This document shows positions 52,836 through 61,738 of a stretch of 64,000 nt of DNA, piece after piece. Positions within the stretch are counted from its first letter, which is position 1. Each line of letters opens with the position of its first letter. Both the position numbers and the translations under genes were made by a program. The notes under the pieces were generated by a model. The model did no database searches. It saw nothing but the letters and a program-made list of their open reading frames with translations, and was not told the origin of the DNA. Source of the DNA: JACZUI01 sp965216725 (GTDB taxonomy: Bacteria > Actinomycetota > Acidimicrobiia > Spongiisociales > ZC4RG35); contig CBDCGI010000024.1 of NCBI GenBank assembly GCA_965216725.1, forward strand, positions 45,580 through 109,579. Direction: 5' to 3'.

Positions 52836-53864
52836 ATGAAGCAAAGAAGAGGGCTGCAATTTGCGGTCCTGCTGAGTGCCCTCACCCTCGTGGCTGCCGC
52901 GTGCGGTGATTCCGGGTCCGACGACTCGTACACGCTCGGTGTGAGCAACACGCTCGTCGGAAACGGATGGCGCGAGCAGATGATCTGTGCGATCTACGCC
53001 GAGGCCAACTCCAGCGGCGTGGTCGACGAGGTTGTCCTCATCAACGAGAACGGTGGCCCCACCGAGCAGATCCAGCACATCGAGTCGCTGATCTCCCAAG
53101 GTGTGGACGCCATCATCCTCAACCCGACCGACCGTGAAGCCCTAAACGATGTTCTCGAAGAGGCCATCAATCAGGGCATCGTGGTGGTGGCGGTGGACCA
53201 GGCGGTGACCGCCGAAGGTGCCTACGTCGCAACCAACGACCAGGTCGAATACGGGTATCTCGGCGCCAAGTGGCTCTTTGAGGAGCTGGGAGGCGAAGGC
53301 AAGGTCGCCTACATGCGCGGTATCGACGGCGTCCCCGCCGACAGCGACCGCGATGAGGGCTTCCAACGTGCCCTGGCCGAGTATCCCGGCATCGAAGTGG
53401 TCACCGAGGTGTTCACCGGCTGGGACGGGGCCCAAGGGGCCGAGCAGGCACTCGACATCTTGACCACTCAGGAAGTCGACGGAATCTGGACCTCCGGCAT
53501 CGACCTCGTCGTCATCGACCAGTTCGCCGTTGCCGGTGTCGACCCGGTTCCGGTGGTCGGTGCAGACAACAACGGGTTCGTGAAGCGACTCATCGACGGC
53601 GATGCGCCAGGGGTTGCCGTGACCAATCCTCCGGCCATCGGCGGTGTGGGTGCGGCGATCGCGATTCAGGCGCTCACCGGCGACGATCCAGACAATCAGA
53701 ACATTCTGACTCCGGCCACGTTCGACTACACCGACACGTCTGGTCTCGAAGGGTTGTACAACCCCGACGAGCAGGACTGGTGGAGCACCTACGTCGAGAT
53801 CGATCCCTACACGACATACGCCGCGGCAGACGTCGCAACCTGCGACAAGTCGCTGAGTGGATGA
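52836..53864 (+). CDS. Sugar ABC importer substrate-binding lipoprotein (RbsB-like)
   Basis: I chose ATG 52836 behind AAAAGGAG; the longer frame adds unsupported residues. A lipobox (LLSALTLVAAAC) anchors it outside. The periplasmic-binding-protein type 1 fold is seen in TLGVSNTLVGNGWREQM, ISQGVDAIILNPTDREAL, VVVAVDQAV and VPVVGADNNGFVKR. Members of this group bind pentoses, hexoses or inositol. Polar residues around NPTD and DGVPADSDR suggest a polar sugar ligand. It is the first importer gene; a hairpin follows it. Confidence 0.92.
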   Translation: MKQRRGLQFAVLLSALTLVAAACGDSGSDDSYTLGVSNTLVGNGWREQMICAIYAEANSSGVVDEVVLINENGGPTEQIQHIESLISQGVDAIILNPTDREALNDVLEEAINQGIVVVAVDQAVTAEGAYVATNDQVEYGYLGAKWLFEELGGEGKVAYMRGIDGVPADSDRDEGFQRALAEYPGIEVVTEVFTGWDGAQGAEQALDILTTQEVDGIWTSGIDLVVIDQFAVAGVDPVPVVGADNNGFVKRLIDGDAPGVAVTNPPAIGGVGAAIAIQALTGDDPDNQNILTPATFDYTDTSGLEGLYNPDEQDWWSTYVEIDPYTTYAAADVATCDKSLSG

Positions 53865-53881
53865 GTAGATAGAAAGGAAGT

Positions 53882-53910
53882 GTTGGGGGGGCGTCAAGGC
53901 GCCCCCCAAC
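53882..53910 (+). terminator. Strong intercistronic hairpin after the binding-protein gene
   Basis: GTTGGGGGG (53882-53890) pairs with CCCCCCAAC (53902-53910), with an inner CG/CG pair. It lies between the binding-protein stop and the ATPase start and lacks a T-run. It likely lowers read-through or protects the upstream message, giving more binding protein than ATPase. Confidence 0.65.
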
Positions 53911-53920
53911 CTCCAAGATC

Positions 53921-55396
53921 ATGGAGACATCCCACCTCCTCCTCGAGGTCACCGGAATCGCCAAGCGTTTCGGGCCGGTCGTCGCCCTCAGGTCCGCCGG
54001 GCTCGAGGTGCTACCCGGAGAGATCCACGCTCTCCTCGGAGCCAACGGTGCTGGTAAGAGCACCCTGGTGAAGATCCTCTCCGGCGTCCACGGCGCCGAT
54101 GCCGGCTCGATCAAGGTGAATGGGAAGGAGGCCAACGTGGCGAGGCCGGTCGATGCCATGGAGTCGGGTCTGGCGACCGTCTTCCAGGATCCGGCACTGA
54201 TCCCCGACCTCACCGTCGAGCAGAACTTCCGATTGACCGGCGTCGACGTCGACGGAGTCAGGGAGTGGCTCTCCAAAATGGAGATGCCGAACATCGACTT
54301 CGATCTCCTCATCAAGGCTCTCCCCCTGGAGGCCCTGCGCATGCTCGACCTGGCACGGGCACTCGCACACGAACCTCAGCTTCTGCTTCTCGATGAGATC
54401 ACAGCAGCCCTTCCCGCAGATCACGCGGAGAAGGTGTTTGGTGTCATGGAGACGCTGAAGGCCGACGGACGATCGGTGCTCTTCATAACCCACCGTCTCG
54501 CCGAGGTCCTCCGAATGTGCGACCGGGCGACGATCCTTCGCGACGGGCGCAACGTTGCACTGGTCACACCCAAAGAGGGCGGTGAGACAGCAATGCTCGA
54601 GGCCATGGTCGGCGAGGAGGCCTCCGAGGCTTTCGCACAAGTGCCCGAGCCACGAAGCTTCGCCGACGCCGAGGTGGTTCTCGAAGGACGCGACCTCCAC
54701 TCGCGAGGCAAAGTGAACGGAGCGTCATTTCAGCTCCGGTCCGGAGAGATCCTGGGAGTCGCCGCCCTCGAAGGACAAGGTCAGGACCGATTGTTCGAGC
54801 TCCTTTCCGGCGACCGACGACCCGAGAGTGGCGAAGTCCTGGTCAACGGAGAACCCCTGGACGCCCGGTCTCCGTACGACGCCATCGCCAAAGGAGTGGT
54901 ATCCGTCCCATCAGACCGCTTGATGGCCCTCTTCCCTCAGCGGTCGGTCCGCGAGAACCTCACGGTCCCCCTCTACAACGAGTTCGGGCATTGGTTTGGT
55001 CTCGCCGGCGACGAGAAGACCCGGGCACAGGGGGCGGTTGACCGCCTGCACATTGATACTCGAGCTGCAAGCCAGGTACGGCGCCTGTCGGGAGGCAACC
55101 AGCAGAAAGTGGTGCTCGGGCGTTGGCTGGCATCGGGGCTGAACACCCTCCTCTGCTTCGACCCGACGCGCGGGATAGACATCCAGACCAAACGTCAGAT
55201 CTACGACCTGTTACGGGAGCTCGCCGACCAGGGCCACTCTGTATTGCTCTATACCTCAGAGCTGCCAGAAATCCCCCTGGTGTGCGATCGGGTGCTGGTC
55301 ATGTACAACGGCCGGGTCGTCCACGAACAGGAGGCGGCCACAGCAACGGAAGAGGGCCTCCTGACGGCTGCCCACGGCTTGGCGAGCTCAGCATGA
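53921..55396 (+). CDS. Sugar ABC importer ATPase, double-domain (RbsA/MglA type)
   Basis: Two ABC modules are fused (491 residues). Module 1 has Walker A LLGANGAGKST and Walker B LLLLDEITAALP, but its signature reads LPLEALRML instead of LSxGQQQ. Module 2 has a Lys-less P-loop (LEGQGQDRL, usual for this family), a good signature RRLSGGNQQKVVLG and a Walker B variant CFDPTRGID. So each module is partly degenerate, and one composite site would form from Walker A1/B1 and signature 2. The next permease gene overlaps by four bases. Confidence 0.9.
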   Translation: METSHLLLEVTGIAKRFGPVVALRSAGLEVLPGEIHALLGANGAGKSTLVKILSGVHGADAGSIKVNGKEANVARPVDAMESGLATVFQDPALIPDLTVEQNFRLTGVDVDGVREWLSKMEMPNIDFDLLIKALPLEALRMLDLARALAHEPQLLLLDEITAALPADHAEKVFGVMETLKADGRSVLFITHRLAEVLRMCDRATILRDGRNVALVTPKEGGETAMLEAMVGEEASEAFAQVPEPRSFADAEVVLEGRDLHSRGKVNGASFQLRSGEILGVAALEGQGQDRLFELLSGDRRPESGEVLVNGEPLDARSPYDAIAKGVVSVPSDRLMALFPQRSVRENLTVPLYNEFGHWFGLAGDEKTRAQGAVDRLHIDTRAASQVRRLSGGNQQKVVLGRWLASGLNTLLCFDPTRGIDIQTKRQIYDLLRELADQGHSVLLYTSELPEIPLVCDRVLVMYNGRVVHEQEAATATEEGLLTAAHGLASSA

Positions 55397-56409
55397 CCAC
55401 CACCACACGAGCGCCCAGGAACCCGGAACGGACGGCGAAAAGAGCCGCCTGGCGCAGCCGGCACGGTTGGACGGCGGGAGTCTGGGTGTTGCTCTTCGTC
55501 CTTGTCGCCTGGTATGCGGCGTTGATCCCGAGATTCGGTTCCTTCCAGGTGACCTCCCTTGTCAAGAACTCCCTGCCTCTCGTTTTCCTGGCGTTGGCAC
55601 AGGCAGTGATCGTCATCTCCGGCGGGATCGACCTCGGCGTTGGAGGAATGATGGTGCTGGCCAACAGTGCCGCCGCCGCATACATGGAAGGCCAGCCGTT
55701 CTGGGCCACGGTCGTGATCGGTATGGGCGTAATCGCCGCACTGGCGATCATGAACGGTGTCGTGGGCCTGGTGATCTCGGTGTCGAAGGTGCCCGACATC
55801 GTCATCACTCTGGCCACCGGCTTCATATACGGCGGGCTCGCTCTGATCGTGCTCCCCGGGCCGGGCGGTGGTACCTCTGAAGCCTTCCGGTGGATGTTCA
55901 CCGGATCCAACACCGGTGTGGGCAGCAACTTCTGGCCGCCGCTGATACTGATGGCCGTGGTGACAGTCGTCGTTGCCTACTTCATGAAGAAGACCAAGAC
56001 CGGTCTTTCCCTATATGCAAACGGAAGCGATCGGTACGCCGCCTACCTCTCGGGCGTCGACACGAGACGAGCCAAGGTCATCGCTTACGGGGTGGGCGGT
56101 GCCCTCTCCGGCCTTTCCGGCCTGGCCATCATTGCACTCACCAACATTGGCGACCCGAGATTCGCCATCGGCGGACAGGCCACCCTGCAGTCTGTGGCCG
56201 CCATAGTCATCGGCGGTATCGCTCTCGTCGGCGGAGTCGGCTCGGTAGTTGGGGTGGTCGCCGCCGGCATCATCGTGTTCTTCCTCGACGTCCTGCTGGT
56301 GGCGATCGGCTTCGACCCCAACACCTCCCAGGTGGTCCAGGGGGTGTTGATCGTGGTTGTGATGATGGTGGCCGGCCTGCTCGAAGTCCGGAGAAGGAGG
56401 CTGGAATGA
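55393..56409 (+). CDS. Sugar ABC importer permease (RbsC-like), first subunit
   Basis: I chose ATG 55393, overlapping the ATPase stop (ATGA). About ten membrane helices, the family motif VISGGIDLGVGGMMVLANSA and ALIVLPGPGG-type loop, and the GTDGA-equivalent YGVGGALSGLSGLAIIAL support the RbsC/AraH-type permease family. It also overlaps the second permease gene by four bases, so the importer needs a permease heterodimer, unlike the RbsC homodimer. Confidence 0.9.
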   Translation: MTTTTRAPRNPERTAKRAAWRSRHGWTAGVWVLLFVLVAWYAALIPRFGSFQVTSLVKNSLPLVFLALAQAVIVISGGIDLGVGGMMVLANSAAAAYMEGQPFWATVVIGMGVIAALAIMNGVVGLVISVSKVPDIVITLATGFIYGGLALIVLPGPGGGTSEAFRWMFTGSNTGVGSNFWPPLILMAVVTVVVAYFMKKTKTGLSLYANGSDRYAAYLSGVDTRRAKVIAYGVGGALSGLSGLAIIALTNIGDPRFAIGGQATLQSVAAIVIGGIALVGGVGSVVGVVAAGIIVFFLDVLLVAIGFDPNTSQVVQGVLIVVVMMVAGLLEVRRRRLE

Positions 56410-57395
56410 CCGCCAGCGACCTCATCCCGAACGTCGACGAGCGGCAACGCGGCTTCACAGACCTGTTACAGCGCCACCCGCTGCTCATGCTGGGAGGGAT
56501 TTGGATCGCCCTGATCCTCATCACGGGGATCATCGAGCCCGGCTACCTGTCGTTCCAGGGCATGAGGAACATGGTCCTGCTCGCAGCTCCGCTGGGCATC
56601 ATGGCCGGCGCACAGACGATTCTCATGCTCACCGGGGGAATCGACCTGTCGGTGGGGATGATCGCCACCGCTGCCGCCTACTTCGCCGCCTTCCAGGACA
56701 ACGGCCTCGTGGGCATCCTCCTCGGGCTGGCAGTGGCGGGGCTGATCGGAATGGTCAACGGTGTCGGAGTTGGCGTCTTCAAGGTCAACCCCCTGATCAT
56801 GACCCTCGCCATGTCGTCGATCCTCGTCGGCGTGCTGACTGTGCTGGCCCAGAACGTCTTCAAAGGCTCTTCCAAGCCGCCGGAGCTCATCACCGCCATC
56901 GGCGCCGGATCGATCTTCGGCAACCGACTCCCCTGGGCCGCTCTTGCCTGGGCGGTTATCGGCATCGGGCTGATCTTCATGCTGCGCCGCACCGGATTCG
57001 GCCGTCTCCTCTACGCATCGGGTGACAACCCAGTGGCGGTGCGCCTCAGCGGCGTGAGGTTATGGCAGGTGCACATCGCGGTGTACACCATCGCCGGCAT
57101 GCTCTCCGGGTTCGCCGGGATCATGCTCGTGGGCCGCACGGGTGCTGTTGACCTCTCGCTGGCCGCCAACGACCTCCTGCCTTCAGTTGCTGCGGCTGTC
57201 ATTGGCGGGACGTCGATCTTCGGTGGGATCGGCACTTACTCGGGGACCATCGTCGGCGCCCTGATTCTCTCGGTTATGGGCTCGATGCTCGGATTCCTTC
57301 AGACGGGCCAGGCGGTCCAGTTCATCGTCTATGGAGCAATCGTTCTCGGTCTCTCTTGGCTGTACGCCAAGACCACCGGGGCGGGAGATCAGTAA
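56406..57395 (+). CDS. Sugar ABC importer permease (RbsC-like), second subunit
   Basis: I chose ATG 56406, four bases inside the previous gene. Ten membrane helices over 329 residues with LMLTGGIDLSVGMIATAAAY, GLIGMVNGVGVGVFKVNPLI and AAVIGGTSIFGGIGTYSGTI are standard for this family. It is paired with the permease encoded before it. The dehydrogenase gene starts 10 bases downstream, so transport and catabolism share one transcript. Confidence 0.92.
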   Translation: MTASDLIPNVDERQRGFTDLLQRHPLLMLGGIWIALILITGIIEPGYLSFQGMRNMVLLAAPLGIMAGAQTILMLTGGIDLSVGMIATAAAYFAAFQDNGLVGILLGLAVAGLIGMVNGVGVGVFKVNPLIMTLAMSSILVGVLTVLAQNVFKGSSKPPELITAIGAGSIFGNRLPWAALAWAVIGIGLIFMLRRTGFGRLLYASGDNPVAVRLSGVRLWQVHIAVYTIAGMLSGFAGIMLVGRTGAVDLSLAANDLLPSVAAAVIGGTSIFGGIGTYSGTIVGALILSVMGSMLGFLQTGQAVQFIVYGAIVLGLSWLYAKTTGAGDQ

Positions 57396-57405
57396 AGGAG
57401 CAATT

Positions 57406-58560
57406 GTGAACTTTCGCGACATCCGGGCCGGAGTTGTCGGAGTTGGGTTCATTGGCGCAGCTCACATAGAGAATCTCCGCCGGATCGGTGTCGACGTTGC
57501 GGGTGTCTCTGGCTCGACACCCGAGCGAGCTCAGGCCAAGTCGGAGGCAATGGGCTATGGCAAGGTCTATGAGAGCGTCGAGGCGATGGCCGCAGACGAC
57601 TCCATCGACGTCATCCACATCACCAGCCCCAACTATGCACACGCCGACCAGGTGCGAACGTGTCTCGCCGCGGGCAAACACGTTGTTTGTGAGAAGCCCT
57701 TGGCGCTGGACTCCGAAGACACAGCCGACCTCGTGGCCCGGGCAGATGCGTCAGGGCTGGTCAACGCCGTCTGTTTCAACATTCGCTTCTACCCCACCAA
57801 CCACCAGGCGGCCTCGATGGTCGCTGCCGGAGAGATCGGTGATCCCCGGTTCATCACCGGCTCCTACCACCAAGATTGGCTTCTCCTCGAGACCGATTGG
57901 AACTGGAGGTTGCAGCCCGAGGAGGCTGGGAAGCTCCGCGCCGTGGCCGACATTGGCTCTCATTGGCTCGACCTGTCCCGCTTTGTGACTGGGAAAACGG
58001 TCATCGAGGTGATGGCCGATCTCCACACGCTGGTGCCGGTGCGACGCCACCCCGCGGGGCCGATCGAGACATTCGCCTCAGTCGGGGAGGATGAAGAACT
58101 CATCGAGGAGGAGATGAGCAGCGACGACGCGGCGTCGATCCTCCTTCGCTACGAAGACGGGGCACGGGGGGCAGTGACCATCTCCCAGGTTTCTGCAGGC
58201 CAGAAGAACGCTCTCCGTTATGAGATCGCCGGATCAAAGGCGGCTTTGCGGTGGTTCTCGGCCAACCCCGACGACCTGTTCATCGGCCACCGAGGCCGGC
58301 CCAACGAGATCCTCAGCCGCGATCCCAGCATCTATGCCGACAGCGCGGCCCGCACCGTCGGCTACCCGGGAGGCCACGTCGAGGGTTATCCGGACACGTT
58401 CCGCGCCTTGTTCTCCGAGGTCTACGCCGACGTGGCCTCGGGTTCGCCGGGCTCCGAGCCCAGCTACCCGACCTTTGCCGACGGCCATGACGCAGTCCTC
58501 GTCACCGACGCCATCGCCAAGAGCCACGAAGAACAAGCCTGGATCACAGTTCAACGATAA
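57406..58560 (+). CDS. Gfo/Idh/MocA-family dehydrogenase (A)
   Basis: I chose GTG 57406 with AAAGGAG before it. The NAD(P)-binding loop is VVGVGFIGAAHIENLRRIG, the active-site Lys lies in CEKPLALDSED, and the second domain has ADIGSHWLDLSRFVTGK with the His expected in the active site. These enzymes oxidise a sugar hydroxyl, often at C1 or C3, or reduce keto-sugars. Next to a TIM-barrel protein, it recalls pathways that go through 3-keto sugars. Confidence 0.9.
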   Translation: MNFRDIRAGVVGVGFIGAAHIENLRRIGVDVAGVSGSTPERAQAKSEAMGYGKVYESVEAMAADDSIDVIHITSPNYAHADQVRTCLAAGKHVVCEKPLALDSEDTADLVARADASGLVNAVCFNIRFYPTNHQAASMVAAGEIGDPRFITGSYHQDWLLLETDWNWRLQPEEAGKLRAVADIGSHWLDLSRFVTGKTVIEVMADLHTLVPVRRHPAGPIETFASVGEDEELIEEEMSSDDAASILLRYEDGARGAVTISQVSAGQKNALRYEIAGSKAALRWFSANPDDLFIGHRGRPNEILSRDPSIYADSAARTVGYPGGHVEGYPDTFRALFSEVYADVASGSPGSEPSYPTFADGHDAVLVTDAIAKSHEEQAWITVQR

Positions 58561-58570
58561 GGAGGAAGAG

Positions 58571-59485
58571 ATGAAGCTAGGGCTGCTCACAGCACCATTC
58601 CCGGAGATCGCTCTCGACGAGGTCGCCGACTGGACCGCAGAGGTCGGGTTCACCACGATCGAGATCGCCTGCTGGCCTGCGGCCAGCGGAGACACCCGCC
58701 GCTATGCCGGGACCAGCCACATCGACGTCGACGGCATTTCGGACTCCCAGGCGTCCGAGATCGCAGCGGGGATGACCGAGCGCGGGCTGGAAATCTCAGG
58801 CCTCGGCTACTACCCCAACCCGCTACACCCCGACGCCGACCACGCTCGGATGGTGATCGATCACTTGAAGAAGGTGATCACCGCCGCCGGAAAGATGGAT
58901 GTGCCGGTGGTGAACACCTTCATCGGGGCCGACCGTGCCCTCACCCAGGACGAGAACTGGGACAAGGCGAAGCAGGTGTGGCCCGAGATCATCTCCCACG
59001 CCCAGGACAACGGTGTGAGGATCGCCATCGAGAACTGCCCGATGATCTTCTCCAAGGACGAGTGGCCATCGGGGCACAACGTCGCATACAACCCCAAAGT
59101 GTGGCGGCTGATGCTCGAGGAGTTCGGAGAGACGATCGGCCTCAACTTCGATCCCTCACACCTGGTCTGGCTGATGATCGACATGGAAAGCGCCATCTAC
59201 GAGTTCGGCGAGAGGTTCTATCACTTCCAGGCCAAGGACGTGATGATCGACTACGACGGGCTGTACGACAACGGCACCCTTTCTTCGGGCATCGGCTGGC
59301 AGATCCCGAGACTCCCTGGTCTCGGTCACGTCGACTGGGCAGCCTGCTTCTCGGCTCTCCACCGCGTCGGTTATGACGGGCCGATCATCATCGAGCACGA
59401 AGACCGCGATTTCGAGGAGACAGCCGACCTGGTCAAGCGGGGCTTTCTCATCGCCCGGGACGTTCTTCAGCCCTACGTCCATTGA
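58571..59485 (+). CDS. Sugar phosphate isomerase/epimerase-like TIM barrel
   Basis: I chose ATG 58571 behind GGAGGAAGAG. The AP-endonuclease-2/xylose-isomerase-like barrel shows its metal ligands: Glu in RIAIENCPM, Asp/His in NFDPSHLVW, His/Asp in YHFQAKDVM and Glu in IIIEHEDRD. Relatives epimerise ketoses, isomerise hydroxypyruvate or inosose, or cleave 3-keto-glycosides. The pairing with Gfo/Idh/MocA genes is common in such pathways. It is cytoplasmic (304 residues). Confidence 0.9.
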   Translation: MKLGLLTAPFPEIALDEVADWTAEVGFTTIEIACWPAASGDTRRYAGTSHIDVDGISDSQASEIAAGMTERGLEISGLGYYPNPLHPDADHARMVIDHLKKVITAAGKMDVPVVNTFIGADRALTQDENWDKAKQVWPEIISHAQDNGVRIAIENCPMIFSKDEWPSGHNVAYNPKVWRLMLEEFGETIGLNFDPSHLVWLMIDMESAIYEFGERFYHFQAKDVMIDYDGLYDNGTLSSGIGWQIPRLPGLGHVDWAACFSALHRVGYDGPIIIEHEDRDFEETADLVKRGFLIARDVLQPYVH

Positions 59486-59494
59486 CCACCTGAC

Positions 59495-60808
59495 ATGACA
59501 GCCGTGTCGATCGGCAGCTTCGACGTCGTCGTCGTCGGTTCCGGCGCGGCCGGATCGAGTGCGGCGGTGGCCGCTGCCAGGTCGGGTGCGAGCACGCTTC
59601 TTCTGGAGAAGCTCCCCTTTCTCGGGGGCAACTCGACCGCGGTGCTGGACACTTTCTACGGCTTCTACACGCCGGGTGAACAGGCCCACAAGGTCGTCGG
59701 CGGAGTTGGTGACGAGGTTGTAGCGGCACTGCGTCGGTTGGGACCCGTCTTGGAAAGGCCCAACACTTATGGTGCTGGAACCGGTCTCACCTACCTGGCG
59801 GAACACCTCAAGGTGGTCTGGGAGTCGCTGGTCACCGGCGCCGGCTGCCGGGTGCTGCTTCATGCCTTTGTCCAGGATGTCGCGGTTTCCGACGGGCGGA
59901 TCTCGGCGCTGACGGTGGCAACCAAAGCCGGACTCCGAACCGTGTCGGCGCGTGTCGTGATCGACGCCTCCGGTGACGCCGACGTGTCCCACCATGCCGG
60001 GTTCTCCTACGAGCTTGCCGGCGACATCGACCCGGCCCAGACACTCACCACCACGTTCCGGATGGCCAATGTCGACCAAGATGCCCGTTCACGGGTGACC
60101 AAAGACGAACTGCATCAGCTCATGGCCGACGCCGCCGAGTCGGGCGACTACGACCTGCCCCGCCGCGAGGGCTCGGATCACATCACGCCGGTCGAGGGCA
60201 TGACCGCCACGGTGATGACACGGCTGGACCACGTCGAGACTCGAGATGGGGAAATCGTCAACGCTTCCGACCCGGAGGTGCTGAGCGAGGCCGAGATGGC
60301 CGGAAGACGTCAGGCCCTGGAGTACGCCCGGTTCTTGGTCGACAAGGTGCCGGGATACGAGAACGCATCTCTGATCGCCCTCAGCAGCCAGATCGGCCTC
60401 CGGGAGACCCGACGGGTCTACGGGGATTACCGGATCACCCGGGACGACGTGTTGTCGGCGCGGCAATTCGCCGACCAGATCGGGCTGTGCGGGGCGCCCA
60501 TCGAAGACCACGTACCCGGGACCGGAACCGTCTGGGAGTACTTGCCGGAAGGCACAACGGTGGGGATCCCACTTTCCACCCTGGTGCCCAAAGACGGCGT
60601 GAATGCGATGGTGGCCGGACGCTGCTTTTCGGCAACCCATGATGCCCATGCGTCGATTCGCTCCATGGCCCAGTGCATGGCCATGGGCCAGGCGGCGGGG
60701 ACCGCAGCCGCATTGGCTGCGGAAGGTGACGGACAGGTGCGCAGGGTCGGGTTCGCCGAAGTTCGAGCCCGGTTGGCGGCAGACGGCGCCGTGCTGGAAG
60801 CTCCGTGA
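59495..60808 (+). CDS. FAD-dependent oxidoreductase (FAD_oxidored family)
   Basis: The FAD loop VVVGSGAAGSSAAVAAARSG is followed by the LLLEKLPFLGGNST motif, and the C-terminus has GRCFSATHDAHASIRSMAQC and MAMGQAAGTAAALA, as in PF12831 proteins. Two Cys lie in that C-terminal motif. Members are scattered in sugar clusters with few proven reactions. It starts 9 bases after the TIM barrel and overlaps the next gene by four bases, so it belongs to the pathway. Confidence 0.87.
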   Translation: MTAVSIGSFDVVVVGSGAAGSSAAVAAARSGASTLLLEKLPFLGGNSTAVLDTFYGFYTPGEQAHKVVGGVGDEVVAALRRLGPVLERPNTYGAGTGLTYLAEHLKVVWESLVTGAGCRVLLHAFVQDVAVSDGRISALTVATKAGLRTVSARVVIDASGDADVSHHAGFSYELAGDIDPAQTLTTTFRMANVDQDARSRVTKDELHQLMADAAESGDYDLPRREGSDHITPVEGMTATVMTRLDHVETRDGEIVNASDPEVLSEAEMAGRRQALEYARFLVDKVPGYENASLIALSSQIGLRETRRVYGDYRITRDDVLSARQFADQIGLCGAPIEDHVPGTGTVWEYLPEGTTVGIPLSTLVPKDGVNAMVAGRCFSATHDAHASIRSMAQCMAMGQAAGTAAALAAEGDGQVRRVGFAEVRARLAADGAVLEAP

Positions 60809-61734
60809 CCGGGATAATCCGCACCCTCGGAGGTGACCTTCCCTGCGACGAGGCGGGCCCGATCTACGCCCACGAGCACCTGGTCATCGACTCTCGGCTC
60901 GTCGCCGAGACCATGCCCCACATCCATCTACCGTCGATCGAGGAGGGGAAACGGGAGGTGGAGACCTGTGTGGCCGCCGGAGTGAGGCTGATGGTCGACG
61001 CCATGCCGGCAGCGGCCGGAAGGAACATCGAAACCCTGACCCGGATCAGCATCCTCACCGGGATGCGTGTCGTGGCGGCGACCGGGCTCCACACCGACAG
61101 GTACTACGAGGCAGTGCCGTGGACCACGACCGAGACTCCCCAACAACTGGCGGCCCGCTTCGTCGCCGACATCGAACAAGGCATCGACGCACACGACTAT
61201 CTCGGGCAAGAGGTGGAACGCACGGAGATGCGGGCTGGCCTCATCAAGGTGGCAGCCCTTGGCGAAGATCTCACCGACCGGGACCGGCGTCTCTTCGAAG
61301 CCGCGGCCATCGCCCATGGCGCCACAGGCGCCCCCATCCTCACTCACACCGAAGGTGGTCGAGGAGGCCTTGCCCAGATCGAATTCCTCCTGGGTCTCGG
61401 GCTTGCACCGCAACGGATCGCCCTCTCCCACACCGACAAGGTCGATGATCCCGGCTACCACCGCGCCATGCTGAAGTCGGGCGTCTACGTCTGCTACGAC
61501 CAGGGCCTGCGGACCCCTGAACAGACGGCGCGTCTGACCAATTCGATGGCAAGTGAAGGCCTTGGTGACCAGATAGTTCTCGGCACCGACGGCGCCCGAC
61601 GATCCTTGTGGTCCACCCTCGGCGGTTCGCCGGGCCTCGCCCACCTCTTCACCGGTTTCACCGAGCTCCTGGACGGAGGCACCGACCGATACTTTGTGGC
61701 CAACCCGGCCCGGTGGCTAACGCTCGCCAACTAG
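60805..61734 (+). CDS. Phosphotriesterase-family metal hydrolase
   Basis: The binuclear metal site is complete: IYAHEHLVID (H-x-H), the carboxylated Lys in GLIKVAA, His in LTHTEGG, His in LSHTDKV and Asp in LGTDGA. Family members are phosphotriesterases, lactonases and other esterases. In this locus a sugar lactonase is likely, acting on a lactone made by a dehydrogenase; a deacetylase replacing NagA is another option. The GTG start overlaps the FAD gene. It converges with the NagB-like gene (4 bases apart). Confidence 0.87.
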   Translation: MTGIIRTLGGDLPCDEAGPIYAHEHLVIDSRLVAETMPHIHLPSIEEGKREVETCVAAGVRLMVDAMPAAAGRNIETLTRISILTGMRVVAATGLHTDRYYEAVPWTTTETPQQLAARFVADIEQGIDAHDYLGQEVERTEMRAGLIKVAALGEDLTDRDRRLFEAAAIAHGATGAPILTHTEGGRGGLAQIEFLLGLGLAPQRIALSHTDKVDDPGYHRAMLKSGVYVCYDQGLRTPEQTARLTNSMASEGLGDQIVLGTDGARRSLWSTLGGSPGLAHLFTGFTELLDGGTDRYFVANPARWLTLAN

Positions 61735-61738
61735 GGGC

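Noticed and set aside
59156..60079. 307-codon minus-strand frame
   Set aside because: It overlaps the TIM-barrel and FAD genes, which have full motif sets.
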